Source of the DNA: Paracoccus sp. Z118
GTDB lineage: Bacteria > Pseudomonadota > Alphaproteobacteria > Rhodobacterales > Rhodobacteraceae
DNA: 64,000 nt
Reading direction: 5' to 3'
NCBI RefSeq assembly: GCF_019061185.1
Contig: NZ_JAHQZU010000010.1
Location: 1 to 64,000 of the forward strand
This document shows positions 7,790-18,004 of this stretch, in pieces. The position numbers and the translations under genes are program-made. Below the pieces are notes generated by a model that saw only the letters and a program-made list of their open reading frames with translations, did no database searches and had not been told where the DNA came from. Each line of letters opens with the position of its first letter. Position 1 is the first letter of the stretch.

Positions 7790-9160
7790 ATGTCCATTCC
7801 CCAACAGGGCGGCGGCCCGATCGAGCGGCGCGAGCAACTGGCCGAGTATGTCGCCTCGGGCGAGAAGCCCGTGGCCGACTGGCGGATCGGCACCGAGCAC
7901 GAGAAGTTCGGCTTCACCTGGGACGACCTGAAGCCCCTGCCCTATGACGGCCCCCGCTCGATCAACGCGATGCTGGAAGGGCTGCGCGACCGCTTCGGCT
8001 GGCGGCCAGTGCTGGAAGGCGAGCACCTGATCGGCCTGCAGCGGGGCGATGCGAATGTCAGCCTGGAGCCCGGCGGCCAGCTGGAGCTGTCCGGCGCGCC
8101 GCTGGAGACGATCCACCAGACCTGCGACGAGGTGAATGCCCATCTGGCCGAGGTCCGGCAGGTCGCGGACGATATCGGCGCGGGGTTCATCGGCCTTGGC
8201 GCGGCGCCGATCTGGTCGCAGGACCAGATGCCGATGATGCCCAAGGGCCGCTATCGGCTGATGACCGACTACATGGACCGCGTCGGCACCTTGGGAAAGC
8301 AGATGATGTATCGCACCTGCACCGTGCAGGTGAATCTCGACTTCGGGTCTGAGGCGGACATGGTCAAGAAGCTGCGCGTCGGCCTCGCCCTGCAGCCGGT
8401 GGCGACGGCGCTGTTCGCCAACTCGCCCTTCCTCGACGGCAAGCCGAACGGGATGAAGTCGTGGCGCGCCCATATCTGGCAGAACCTCGACGAGGCGCGC
8501 ACCGGGATGCTGCCGTTCGTGTTCCAGGACGGCTTCGGTTACGACGCCTGGGTGGACTATATCCTCGATGTGCCGATGTATTTCGTCTATCGCGACGGCA
8601 AGTATATCGACGCGCTGGGACAGTCGTTCCGCGACTTCCTCAAGGGCCGCCTGCCCGCCCTGCCCGGCGAGGTGCCGACGCTGTCGGACTGGGCGGACCA
8701 CATGACGACGGTGTTCCCGGAAGCGCGGGTCAAGAAATACATCGAGATGCGCGGCGCCGATGGCGGCCCGTGGCGGCGGCTCTGCGCCCTGCCCGCCGTG
8801 TGGGTCGGGCTGCTCTATGACGGCGGCGCTCTGGATGCGGCGTGGGATCTGGTCAAGGGCTGGGACGATGAGACGCGCGAAGGGCTGCGCCGCGCCGCCG
8901 CCCGCGACGGACTGGCCGGAGAGGCGGGGGGCGTTGCCCTGCGCGATCTGTCCCGGCAGGTGCTGGACATCGCCGAGGCCGGGCTGAAGGCCCGTGCCCG
9001 CCCCGGCGCGGGCGGGCTGATCGGGGACGAGACGCATTTCCTCGATGCGCTGCGCGAGACGGTGGAAACCGGCATCACCCCCGCGGACGAGCTTCTGGCG
9101 CGGTATCACGGCGACTGGCAGGGCGATCTGTCCCGCATCTACCGCGATTATTCCTACTGA
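7790..9160 (+). CDS. gshA: Glutamate-cysteine ligase (plant/alphaproteobacterial GCS2 type)
   Basis: Joins glutamate and cysteine with ATP, the first step of glutathione synthesis. It has 456 residues, the length of the alphaproteobacterial and plant type rather than the enterobacterial one. RIGTEHEKFGF near residue 30 carries the metal-binding glutamates, and NVSLEPGGQLELSGAPLETIH is the second conserved block. GRYRLMTDYMDRVG, MMYRTCTVQVNLDF and the GFGYDAWVDYILDVPMYF block continue the family pattern. I chose ATG 7790 because codons upstream of it do not resemble the family. Confidence 0.93.
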   Translation: MSIPQQGGGPIERREQLAEYVASGEKPVADWRIGTEHEKFGFTWDDLKPLPYDGPRSINAMLEGLRDRFGWRPVLEGEHLIGLQRGDANVSLEPGGQLELSGAPLETIHQTCDEVNAHLAEVRQVADDIGAGFIGLGAAPIWSQDQMPMMPKGRYRLMTDYMDRVGTLGKQMMYRTCTVQVNLDFGSEADMVKKLRVGLALQPVATALFANSPFLDGKPNGMKSWRAHIWQNLDEARTGMLPFVFQDGFGYDAWVDYILDVPMYFVYRDGKYIDALGQSFRDFLKGRLPALPGEVPTLSDWADHMTTVFPEARVKKYIEMRGADGGPWRRLCALPAVWVGLLYDGGALDAAWDLVKGWDDETREGLRRAAARDGLAGEAGGVALRDLSRQVLDIAEAGLKARARPGAGGLIGDETHFLDALRETVETGITPADELLARYHGDWQGDLSRIYRDYSY

Positions 9161-9194
9161 CGGAAAAAGGGCCGGGTTTCTCAGGCCCTTTCCG
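9161..9194. terminator. Hairpin between convergent gshA and DUF2852 gene
   Basis: CGGAAA(aa)GGGCC and GGCCCTTTCCG form a stem with two bulged A around a ten-base loop. It starts next to the gshA stop codon and sits between two convergent genes, so it may end transcription from either side. A run of T is only partly present. Confidence 0.55.
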
Positions 9195-9208
9195 CAATCC
9201 GCAATGCG

Positions 9209-9619
9209 TCAGCCCTGCTTGCGCTCTTCCATGAACTGGTCGAACTCGGCCTTGTCGCGGGCCTCGCGGAGCTTCTGAAGGAAGTCCACGAAGGCGCGGT
9301 GCTCGTCCTCCAGCCGCTTCAGCGTCTCGTCCCGGTAAGCGTCGAAGGCCGCGTTGCCGGTGGTTTCCGGCTGGGCGAAACGGGTGCGCCGGTCGTTGAA
9401 GGAACGGGCGCGGGAATGGCAGCCTCCGAACATGCGATTGCTCCAGATCATGTAGCCGAGGATGAACAGGCCGAGCGGCCAGAACAGGACGAACCCGGCG
9501 ATCATCGCCGCGATCCAGGCGAGCCGGCCGTGTTCGTCCAGCCAGTCGCGGGCGCGCAGGACAGCGCGCTTGACCTGCGAGCCGAAGCGGTTGTCGGGAT
9601 AGGCGGGATAGGTGTTCAA
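9209..9619 (-). CDS. DUF2852 family membrane protein
   Basis: Protein of 136 residues. The start is a TTG at 9619, supported by a GGAGG five bases upstream. An ATG further upstream would include non-family sequence. After a short N-terminus (NTYPAYPDNRFG), one hydrophobic hairpin region spans residues 35-60 (WIAAMIAGFVLFWPLGLFILG). It is followed by MIWSNRMFGG and a charged helical C-terminus (DAYRDETLKRLEDEHRAFVDFLQKLREARDKAEFDQFM) that probably forms a coiled coil. This matches DUF2852, whose function is unknown. A perfect palindrome lies just upstream of its start. Confidence 0.8.
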   Translation of the reverse strand: MNTYPAYPDNRFGSQVKRAVLRARDWLDEHGRLAWIAAMIAGFVLFWPLGLFILGYMIWSNRMFGGCHSRARSFNDRRTRFAQPETTGNAAFDAYRDETLKRLEDEHRAFVDFLQKLREARDKAEFDQFMEERKQG

Positions 9620-9654
9620 GGTTGCCTCCGTGCTGGCGGTCTGCTGGATGTAAA

Positions 9655-9671
9655 TGTTAATCACATTAACA
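9655..9671. promoter_or_regulatory. Perfect palindrome TGTTAAT-CAC-ATTAACA
   Basis: Seven-base perfect arms around three bases, 36 nt upstream of the TTG start of the DUF2852 gene and 61 nt beyond the 3' end of the TetR gene. It is AT-rich in a GC-rich genome, so it stands out. This is the expected form of an operator for a dimeric repressor. The neighbouring TetR protein is one candidate binder, but nothing in the sequence proves it. Confidence 0.55.
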
Positions 9672-9731
9672 CAGGTTGGGGCCGGCAGGTCATCCGTCAA
9701 TGCCATGCGACAAATTTTTTTTGGAGCCGGG

Positions 9732-10343
9732 TCAGGAGGGGATGACACCCAGCCCGCGCAGATAGATCAGCACGCCGCTTTCCAGCATATCGGCGGCGGT
9801 CACGGGCACCCTGCTGCCGGGACGGCCGCGGCCGAACAGCTCGACCACGCCATGCGACATCGCCCAGATGTGGTTCGCCACCATGATCGGCGGCGGTCGG
9901 CGATCTGCGGGGATGCGCGCGAACAGCGCCGTCGCGCCGGTCAGCAATGCCTCCTGCGCGCGGTCGGCGGCGGCGGAAAGCTCGGCATTTCCGGCGATCG
10001 ACAGACCGGATTCGAACATCGCGATGTAGAAGCCGGGCTTTTCGCTGGCGAAGGTCAGATAGGCCTGCCCCATCCGCAGGAATGCCGACAGCGCCGAGGG
10101 CCGGCCGCCGCCGAACGCCGCCTCAAGCCGGGCGGCGAAGTCGAGATAGCCCTGCCGCGCCACCTCCTCCAGCAGCTGGTCGCGGCCCTCGAAATGGCGA
10201 TAGGGCGCGGCGGCGCTGACGCCCGCCAGCCGGGCCGCCTCGGCAAGGGTGAAAGCGGCCGGACCCTTCTGCTCGATCAGCCCGACGGTCGCATCGACCA
10301 GCGCCTGCCGCAGATTGCCGTGGTGATAGCTGCCGCGGCTCAA
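9732..10343 (-). CDS. TetR/AcrR family transcriptional regulator
   Basis: Protein of 203 residues. The N-terminal helix-turn-helix (residues 1-60) reads YHHGNLRQALVDATVGLIEQKG, then FTLAEAARLAGVSAAAPYRHF, which fits the TetR pattern closely. The C-terminal ligand and dimerisation domain looks like the WHG type (near ANHIWAMSHGVVELFGRG). The ligand is unknown. It starts 9 nt after the HPr gene and so is probably the last gene of the PTS operon. A striking palindrome lies 61 nt beyond its 3' end. Confidence 0.88.
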   Translation of the reverse strand: MSRGSYHHGNLRQALVDATVGLIEQKGPAAFTLAEAARLAGVSAAAPYRHFEGRDQLLEEVARQGYLDFAARLEAAFGGGRPSALSAFLRMGQAYLTFASEKPGFYIAMFESGLSIAGNAELSAAADRAQEALLTGATALFARIPADRRPPPIMVANHIWAMSHGVVELFGRGRPGSRVPVTAADMLESGVLIYLRGLGVIPS

Positions 10344-10352
10344 TGCGCCGCC

Positions 10353-10652
10353 CTACATGCCTTCGCCGAAGAAATCGGCGACCAGCGCCGACAGCGCCTC
10401 CATCAGTTCGGACGCCTGCGCCCCTTCGGTGGTGACCGAGATGACGCTGCCGCGCGGCGCGGTCAGCATCAGCAGGCCCATGATGGAATCGCCGCCCACC
10501 CGCTCGCCGTCCTTTTCCACCGTGGCGCTGGCGTCGAACCGCTCGACCGTCTCGACGAAGCGGGCCGAGGCGCGGGCGTGAAGCCCCTTCTCGTTGATGA
10601 TCCGCAAGTCTCGGGTGATCGGGCTGGACGCCCCGGCGGGGGCGTCGTTCAC
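10353..10652 (-). CDS. ptsH: HPr phosphocarrier protein
   Basis: Small cytoplasmic phosphocarrier of 99 residues. GLHARAS places the phosphorylated histidine at residue 25. GGDSIMGLLML puts the regulatory serine, the target of HPr kinase, at residue 56. The first 12 residues extend beyond classical HPr. No sugar permease is nearby, so it most likely belongs to a regulatory PTS, with phosphate passing to the EIIA encoded just upstream (4-nt overlap). HprK lies in the same operon. Confidence 0.93.
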   Translation of the reverse strand: MNDAPAGASSPITRDLRIINEKGLHARASARFVETVERFDASATVEKDGERVGGDSIMGLLMLTAPRGSVISVTTEGAQASELMEALSALVADFFGEGM

Positions 10653-11074
10653 CGGACCGCCTGACGAAGATCCTCGGGCTCTTCGTTCAGCGAAAGATCG
10701 TAGCTGTTGATGTATTTGCGGCCCGCGTCGCGGGCCAGCGCCACCGCCTGGGCGATGGGCAGGTGGCGGGACTTTGCCAGCTTGACCAGCATCGGCAGGT
10801 TCACGCCATAAAGGATCATCCCGTGCCGCTGCGCGCAGGCCGGGATCGACAGGTTCGACGGCGAACTGCCGAACAGGTCGGTGACGATCACGACGCCGTT
10901 GCCGTCATCGACGGCGTTGGCGGCATCGCAGATCTCGTTCTGCTTGTCGGCGCGGTCATGGTCCTCCTCCATGGTGATCGCGCGGACAGCGGTCTGCGGG
11001 CCGACCACATGCTCGACCGCAGATAGATATTCCCGCGCCAGCCCCCCATGCGCGACGATGACGATTCCGATCAA
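10649..11074 (-). CDS. PTS mannose-type EIIA protein (ManX-like)
   Basis: EIIA-Man domain protein of 141 residues. IGIVIVAHGGLAREYL places the phosphorylated histidine at residue 9. VVIVTDLFGSSPSN is the second conserved block, and GVNLPMLVKLAK the third. In alphaproteobacteria this lone EIIA takes phosphate from HPr without a matching transporter and acts in regulation. It overlaps ptsH by 4 nt and follows rapZ by 28 nt. Confidence 0.9.
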   Translation of the reverse strand: MIGIVIVAHGGLAREYLSAVEHVVGPQTAVRAITMEEDHDRADKQNEICDAANAVDDGNGVVIVTDLFGSSPSNLSIPACAQRHGMILYGVNLPMLVKLAKSRHLPIAQAVALARDAGRKYINSYDLSLNEEPEDLRQAVR

Positions 11075-11102
11075 AGGTTCCTACCACATGCAGCCGCGAG
11101 CC

Positions 11103-12053
11103 TCATGCCGCGCCCTTCTGGCGGTCGGCTTGGGCCGACATCCACCGGGGCGCCTCGCGGCGTTCCAGTTCCCTATGCCGTTTAGACACTTGCCAGCCTG
11201 ACTGTGCAAGCGCGTCGGCCATGTTTTCCGTCATTGTGACGGAACGGTGTTGCCCTCCGGTGCAGCCGAAGCCGATGGCGAGGTGGGATTTTCCCTCCTC
11301 GACCTGCGCCGGAAGGGCAAAAAGTATGAGATCGCGCACCCGCTCGAAGAATTCGGCATAGCGCGGGTCGGCCATCACGTAGTCGCGCACCGGGCGGTCG
11401 CGGCCGTCCAGGGGGCGCAGCGCATCGACCCAGTGCGGGTTCGCGAGGAAGCGGCAGTCGAACATCATGTCGATGCCGCGCGGCACCCCCCGCTTGTAGC
11501 TGAAGGATTCCACTGACAAGGTCAGCCCGGCGCCGGGCCGCGGATCGTAGAACTGCGCCAGCTCGGCCCGCAGGTCGTGGGGCGTGAGTTCGGTCGTGTC
11601 GATCAGCACGTCCGCGCGGGTGCGGATCTGTTCCAGCAGGTCACGCTCGACCCGAATGGCGGTGTCGGGCGGGCCCTCGTCCGACAGCGGATGGCGGCGG
11701 CGGGTTTCGTTGTAGCGCTGGACCAGCCGGTCCGGGCTGCAATCGATGAACAGCACCTCGCAGGCATAGGCCGGATCGCGGGTCAGCCGGTCGATCAGCT
11801 CCATCACGTTGGCGGCCGAGAAGTCGCGATTGCGCACGTCCAGCCCCAGCGCGACCGGCGTCGCCCGCGTCAGCCCGTCGAGAAGGCGCGGCACCAGCGA
11901 CAGCGGCAGGTTGTCGATCACCTCGAATCCCATATCCTCCAGCGCGCGGATCGCGGTGGAGCGTCCGGCCCCCGAAGGACCGGTGACCAGCACCACCCGC
12001 TGCTGACGCTCGGCGGTGTGGTCCGGGAGATGAGGTTCGGCGTCCTTCCGCAT
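11103..12053 (-). CDS. rapZ: RNase adapter protein / nucleotide-binding protein RapZ
   Basis: P-loop protein of 316 residues. In enterobacteria RapZ binds small RNAs and directs RNase E to the glmS regulator RNA. Its role in this group is less certain. The Walker A region at residues 25-32 reads GPSGAGRS, with Arg in place of the usual Lys. [40 protein letters not shown] and the C-terminal [26 protein letters not shown] and [10 protein letters not shown] blocks are all present. It lies 9 nt after hprK, in the usual linkage. Confidence 0.92.
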   Translation of the reverse strand: MRKDAEPHLPDHTAERQQRVVLVTGPSGAGRSTAIRALEDMGFEVIDNLPLSLVPRLLDGLTRATPVALGLDVRNRDFSAANVMELIDRLTRDPAYACEVLFIDCSPDRLVQRYNETRRRHPLSDEGPPDTAIRVERDLLEQIRTRADVLIDTTELTPHDLRAELAQFYDPRPGAGLTLSVESFSYKRGVPRGIDMMFDCRFLANPHWVDALRPLDGRDRPVRDYVMADPRYAEFFERVRDLILFALPAQVEEGKSHLAIGFGCTGGQHRSVTMTENMADALAQSGWQVSKRHRELERREAPRWMSAQADRQKGAA

Positions 12054-12062
12054 CGTTCTGTC

Positions 12063-12500
12063 CTAATCGGCGCGTCCGGCCAGCAGATACTGCCGCAACG
12101 CAGCATGAAGATGTGGCCCTGCGGGCCCAAGAACAAGGGGCAGCGTCACCCCCAGCAATTCACGGCTGCGCCATGGCGGCAGCCGCCGGTCCTCGGCCAT
12201 GTCGAGATCGACGATCAGCGCCACCGGCGTCGGCCCCGCGGCGGCTGCGCACAGGAGCCCGACCCCTCGCGCCTCGATCCGCCCATGCAGCGGCGCAGGC
12301 GCATCCGCCAACAGCCTTTTCCCTTCGCCTTCGCCGGCCCGCCACAGCCGCACCCGGTCGTCGGCCACCAGCAGCGCGCCGGACGCCATCAGCGCCAGGC
12401 ACAGCGCCGACTTGCCCGACCCCGACGCCCCCAGCGCGAGCAGCGCCTTCCCGCCAAGCGCGACTGCCGACCCGTGCAGGATGATCGAATCATCGGCCAT
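12063..12500 (-). CDS. hprK: HPr kinase/phosphorylase, short alphaproteobacterial form
   Basis: Phosphorylates the regulatory serine of HPr. At 145 residues it holds only the C-terminal catalytic domain. The N-terminal domain of the Gram-positive enzyme is absent, as is normal for this group. The P-loop GASGSGKS is at residues 24-31. VADDRVRL carries conserved acidic residues, and GRIEARGVGLL is the HPrK signature. It is the first gene of hprK-rapZ-EIIA-ptsH-tetR and is divergent from pckA. The ChvG/ChvI two-component genes often found just upstream in related genomes are not here. Confidence 0.9.
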   Translation of the reverse strand: MADDSIILHGSAVALGGKALLALGASGSGKSALCLALMASGALLVADDRVRLWRAGEGEGKRLLADAPAPLHGRIEARGVGLLCAAAAGPTPVALIVDLDMAEDRRLPPWRSRELLGVTLPLVLGPAGPHLHAALRQYLLAGRAD

Positions 12501-12562
12501 GCCCCAGCTTTACCCCATGATCCTTGCCGATCCATTACCCCCCGCTCGCGTCGGCGAAGATG

Positions 12563-12589
12563 GCGCTAACATTCTCTGGTTGCGCTAAC
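12563..12589. promoter_or_regulatory. Direct repeat GCGCTAAC upstream of pckA
   Basis: GCGCTAAC occurs at 12563-12570 and again at 12582-12589, 19 nt apart, in the 170-nt region between divergent hprK and pckA. CGCTAACAT resembles one half of the LacI/GntR-type operator known from gluconate repressors. In this group LacI-type regulators of central carbon metabolism control pckA. The repeats are seen directly, and the binder is inferred. Confidence 0.45.
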
Positions 12590-12670
12590 TTGAGCTTCGT
12601 GGCGCTTCCTTCATCAAGGTGCCATGTTATAGGCAGGCGCACGGAACCCCGCCGACCAGGAGCAGCACCG

Positions 12671-14266
<1,596 letters not shown>

Positions 14267-14289
14267 CCGGCCTTTGCCGCGCATTATCC

Positions 14290-14317
14290 GGCCGCCCTTC
14301 CGGGGGCGGCCTTTTTT
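14290..14317 (+). terminator. Rho-independent terminator of pckA
   Basis: An 8-bp perfect stem GGCCGCCC / GGGCGGCC with a six-base loop, followed by six T, 23 nt after the pckA stop codon. Confidence 0.9.
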
Positions 14318-14407
14318 GCTCGTCACGCCGCAGTGCAGCGAATTGACGGCGCATCATTGTTGCGGATAGAACGGGACCAAAGGAATAATATTGCGAGACG
14401 GATTCCG

Positions 14408-16366
14408 ATGACCGAACGCGACAAACCCTGGCTTTTCCGCACCTATGCGGGCCATTCGACGGCGAAGAAGTCGAACGAGCTTTACCGCAGCAACCTGTCC
14501 AAGGGGCAGACCGGCCTGTCGGTCGCCTTCGACCTGCCGACCCAGACCGGCTATGACAGCGACCACGTCCTCGCCCGTGGCGAGGTCGGCAAGGTCGGCG
14601 TGCCGGTCGGGCATCTGGGCGATATGCGGGCACTGTTCGACCAGATCCCGCTGGAACAGATGAACACCTCGATGACGATCAACGCGACGGCCCCCTGGCT
14701 GCTGGCGCTGTATGTCGCGGTGGCCGAGGAGCAGGGGGCGGATGTCGCCAGGCTGCAGGGGACGGTGCAGAACGACATCATCAAGGAATACCTCTCGCGC
14801 GGGACGTATATCTGCCCGCCGAAGCCCAGCTTGCGGATGATCACGGATGTTGCGGCCTACACGGCGCGGCACCTGCCGAAATGGAACCCGATGAACGTCT
14901 GCTCCTATCACCTCCAGGAAGCTGGGGCGACGCCGGAGCAGGAACTCGCCTATGCGCTGGCGACAGGGATCGCCGTGCTGGACGACCTCAAGGGCAAGGT
15001 CGCGCCGCAGGATTTCCCGGCGATGGTCGGGCGGATCAGCTTCTTCGTCAACGCTGGCATCCGCTTCGTGACCGAGCTCTGCAAGATGCGCGCCTTCACC
15101 GAGCTCTGGGACGAGATCTGCCGCGACCGCTATGGCATCGAGGAGGAGAAATACCGCCGCTTCCGCTACGGCGTGCAGGTGAACAGCCTTGGGCTGACCG
15201 AACAGCAGCCGGAAAACAACGTCTATCGCATCCTGATCGAGATGCTGGCGGTCACGCTGTCCAAGAACGCCCGCGCCCGCGCCGTGCAGCTGCCGGCGTG
15301 GAACGAGGCGCTGGGACTGCCGCGTCCCTGGGACCAGCAGTGGTCGCTCAGGATGCAGCAGATCATGGCCTATGAGACCGATTTGCTGGAATATGGCGAC
15401 CTGTTCGACGGCAACCCGGCCGTCGCGCGGAAGGTCGAGGAACTGAAGGACGGCGCGCGGGCCGAACTCAAGCTGCTGGACGAGATGGGCGGCGCCATCG
15501 CCGCCATCGACTACATGAAGTCGCGGCTGGTCGAATCGAACGCCGCCCGGCTGAACCGGGTGGAAGCGGGCGAGACGGTCGTCGTCGGGGTGAACCGCTG
15601 GCAGCAGGGCGAACCCTCGCCCCTGACCGCGGGCGACGGCGGGATCATGGTGGTTGATCCTGCGGTCGAGGCCGATCAGGTGGCCCGCCTGAACCAGTGG
15701 CGCGAGGATCGCGACAGCGCGGCGGTCGCAGCGGCGCTGGACCGACTGCGCGAGGACGCGGCCGCCGGGCGCAACATCATGCCCGCTTCCATCACCGCCG
15801 CGAAGGCGGGCGCCACGACCGGCGAATGGGCCGGCGTCATGCGGCAGGTTCATGGCGAATACCGGGGGCCTACGGGGGTTTCGGCCAACCCGTCGAACCG
15901 CACCGAGGGGCTGGAGCCGATCCGCGAGGCGGTCGATGCGGTCAGCGGGCGGCTCGGCCGCCGGATGAAGCTGGTGGTCGGCAAGCCGGGGCTCGACGGC
16001 CATTCCAACGGGGCGGAACAGATCGCCTTCCGCGCCCGCGACTGCGGCATCGACATCACCTATGACGGCATCCGCCTGACGCCCGAGCAGATCGTGACGG
16101 CGGTGCGCGATCAGGATGCGCATGTGGTCGGCCTGTCGATCCTGTCGGGCAGCCACCTGCCGCTGGTGAAGGACGTGATGGAGCGGATGCGCGGCGCGGG
16201 CCTCGGCCACATCCCGGTGATCGTCGGCGGCATCATCCCCGAAGACGACGCCAGACGGCTGGCCGAGATGGGCGTGATCCGCGTCTATACGCCCAAGGAT
16301 TTCGAGCTGAACCGGATCATGATGGACCTCGTGGCGCTGGTCGATCCCGCCGAACAGGCGGCGTAA
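14408..16366 (+). CDS. ecm: Ethylmalonyl-CoA mutase (B12-dependent, MeaA type)
   Basis: Coenzyme-B12 enzyme of 652 residues that rearranges ethylmalonyl-CoA to methylsuccinyl-CoA in the ethylmalonyl-CoA pathway for acetate and C2 assimilation. The N-terminal barrel holds YAGHSTAKKSNELYR, the substrate-binding region AFDLPTQTGYDSDH and NPMNVCSYHLQEAGAT. The C-terminal cobalamin domain has GLDGHSNGAEQIAFRARD (the DxHxxG base-off motif), VGLSILSGSH and VGGIIPEDD. It is one chain with no small subunit, shorter than methylmalonyl-CoA mutase (about 720 residues), which favours Ecm. The ATG 14408 has a weak ribosome site. AAGGA lies nearer an in-frame ATT upstream, so the start is a little uncertain. 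Confidence 0.9.
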   Translation: MTERDKPWLFRTYAGHSTAKKSNELYRSNLSKGQTGLSVAFDLPTQTGYDSDHVLARGEVGKVGVPVGHLGDMRALFDQIPLEQMNTSMTINATAPWLLALYVAVAEEQGADVARLQGTVQNDIIKEYLSRGTYICPPKPSLRMITDVAAYTARHLPKWNPMNVCSYHLQEAGATPEQELAYALATGIAVLDDLKGKVAPQDFPAMVGRISFFVNAGIRFVTELCKMRAFTELWDEICRDRYGIEEEKYRRFRYGVQVNSLGLTEQQPENNVYRILIEMLAVTLSKNARARAVQLPAWNEALGLPRPWDQQWSLRMQQIMAYETDLLEYGDLFDGNPAVARKVEELKDGARAELKLLDEMGGAIAAIDYMKSRLVESNAARLNRVEAGETVVVGVNRWQQGEPSPLTAGDGGIMVVDPAVEADQVARLNQWREDRDSAAVAAALDRLREDAAAGRNIMPASITAAKAGATTGEWAGVMRQVHGEYRGPTGVSANPSNRTEGLEPIREAVDAVSGRLGRRMKLVVGKPGLDGHSNGAEQIAFRARDCGIDITYDGIRLTPEQIVTAVRDQDAHVVGLSILSGSHLPLVKDVMERMRGAGLGHIPVIVGGIIPEDDARRLAEMGVIRVYTPKDFELNRIMMDLVALVDPAEQAA

Positions 16367-16370
16367 GAAC

Positions 16371-16393
16371 GGGGCGCGCGCCAGCCGCGCCCC
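16371..16393 (+). terminator. GC-rich hairpin after ecm
   Basis: An 8-bp stem GGGGCGCG / CGCGCCCC with a seven-base loop, 4 nt after the ecm stop codon. There is no real T-run, so intrinsic termination would be weak. Confidence 0.5.
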
Positions 16394-16453
16394 TGCCTTG
16401 CCCCGCCTCGCCATACCGGGCACGGTGGCGCGACCGTCACAGCCGAGAGCGCC

Positions 16454-17233
16454 ATGCCCGCACCGCACAACCCCTTCAAGTCCCGCCTCGCCGCCGGTGA
16501 GGCGCTCATGGGCGCATGGGTCGGCCTTGCCGATTCCTACGCCGCCGAGATCACCGCCTCCGCCGGGTTCGACTGGCTGCTGATCGACGGCGAGCATGCG
16601 CCGAACGACCTGCGGTCGATCATGGCGCAGCTTCGCGTGGTGCAGGCGTCGGGCAGCCACCCGGTCGTGCGCCTGCCGATGGACGAGACCTGGGCGATCA
16701 AGCAGGTGCTGGATATCGGCGCGCAGTCGATCCTGATCCCGATGGTGGAATCGAGGAGCCAGGCCGAGCGGCTGGTCCGCGCCACCCGCTATGCCCCGCA
16801 GGGCAATCGCGGGGTCGGCGCGGCGCTGGCCCGCGCGTCGGGCTTTGCCGCGGTGACGGACTACATCGCCACGGCGGGCGAGCAGATCTGGCTGGGCGTG
16901 CAGGTGGAAACCCGCGCCGGGCTGGCGGCGCTAGACGACATCCTCGCGGTCGAAGGCGTGGACGGCGTCTTCATCGGCCCCGCCGACCTTGCCGCCGACA
17001 TGGGCTTCGGCGCCGATCTCGGCGCGGCCCCCGTGGTCGAGGCGGTGCTGGACGCCATCCGCCGCATCGCGGCCTCCGGCAAGGCGCCGGGCATCCTCAT
17101 GACCGATCCGGCGCTGGCGCAGCAATGCCTCGATGCGGGGGCCCGGTTCGTGGCGACCTCGATCGACGTGATCACCTATGCGCTGGCGATCCGCGCCGCG
17201 GGCGAGGCGGCGCGGGCGCTGCGGGACGGCTGA
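16454..17233 (+). CDS. HpcH/HpaI family class II aldolase
   Basis: Metal-dependent pyruvate-type aldolase of 259 residues that cleaves 2-oxo-4-hydroxy acids such as 4-hydroxy-2-oxoheptanedioate. DWLLIDGEHAPNDLRS carries the catalytic histidine, PVVRLP the substrate arginine, and QVETRAGL (Glu) with FIGPADLAADMG (Asp) bind the metal. The sequence is of the HpaI/RhmA group. The exact substrate cannot be told, and no catabolic partners are next to it. The gap to ecm is 87 nt with a hairpin, so it may be transcribed separately. It ends one base before the convergent AhpD-like gene. Confidence 0.87.
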   Translation: MPAPHNPFKSRLAAGEALMGAWVGLADSYAAEITASAGFDWLLIDGEHAPNDLRSIMAQLRVVQASGSHPVVRLPMDETWAIKQVLDIGAQSILIPMVESRSQAERLVRATRYAPQGNRGVGAALARASGFAAVTDYIATAGEQIWLGVQVETRAGLAALDDILAVEGVDGVFIGPADLAADMGFGADLGAAPVVEAVLDAIRRIAASGKAPGILMTDPALAQQCLDAGARFVATSIDVITYALAIRAAGEAARALRDG

Positions 17234-17839
17234 TCACGCCTGCCGGGGCAACCGGCCGAGCAGATAGAATTCTTCGTTGGGCGGGATCTCGGCCATGTTC
17301 ACCAGCCGGTTGGACATGCCGAAGAACGCGGCGATGGCGCCGATGTCCCAGATCTCGTCGTCGGTGAAGCCGGCGGCGCGCAGATCCTCGTGGTCCTCGG
17401 GCGTCACGTTCTCGGCGTCCAGCGACACCGCCTCGGCATATTCCAGCATGGCGTATTGCCGCTCGCTGAGCGGCGCCTTGCGCCAGTTGATCGCCACCTG
17501 ATCGGCGATCCGGGGGTTCTTCGCCCGGATCCGCAGGATCGCGCCATGCGCCACCACGCAGTATTGGCAGTGGTTCAGACCCGAGGTGGCGACGACGATC
17601 ATCTCGCGTTCCGCCTTGGTCAGCCCCTCGTCCTTTTCCATCAGCGCGTCGTGATAGGCGAAGAAGGCCCGGAACTCGGCCGGGCGATGGGCGAGCGCCA
17701 GGAAGATGTTGGGGATGAAGCCCGATTTCTCCTGCACCGCCGCCATCATGTCCTGCATGTCCTGCGGCAGCGTGGCGACCTCCGGCACTGAAAAGCGGCT
17801 GATCGCCTGGCCAGTCCTGATTCCCTCCAAGACAGTCAT
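17234..17839 (-). CDS. AhpD-like carboxymuconolactone-decarboxylase-family peroxidase-related protein
   Basis: Protein of 201 residues in the CMD/AhpD fold. The redox motif is C91-x-x-C94 with H98 (NHCQYCVVAH), preceded by the conserved AEREMIVVATSGLNH helix. FIPNIFLALAHRPAEFRAF and the C-terminal FFGMSNRLVNMAEIPPNEEFY block fit the uncharacterised peroxidase-related subfamily. A thiol peroxidase or reductase role is likely from the CxxC, but the partner is unknown. It faces the aldolase end to end with no gap. Confidence 0.85.
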   Translation of the reverse strand: MTVLEGIRTGQAISRFSVPEVATLPQDMQDMMAAVQEKSGFIPNIFLALAHRPAEFRAFFAYHDALMEKDEGLTKAEREMIVVATSGLNHCQYCVVAHGAILRIRAKNPRIADQVAINWRKAPLSERQYAMLEYAEAVSLDAENVTPEDHEDLRAAGFTDDEIWDIGAIAAFFGMSNRLVNMAEIPPNEEFYLLGRLPRQA

Positions 17840-18004
17840 GGTTCCCTCCAGAATATTGACACCTGCGCCGTGCGTGATATTGACCTTCCGATTCCCGGAA
17901 GGCCAGCCTTCCGGTCCCCGGCTGCCGGGGATCGCCCCCCGTCAGCGCGTTGCGCCCACGGGGGCGTCACTTGTTTGCTGCGGCCCAGCGATGGAGGACC
18001 CGCG

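Noticed and set aside
14354-16660. 768-residue minus-strand open frame
   Set aside because: Antisense to ecm and the HpaI gene, with no family motifs.
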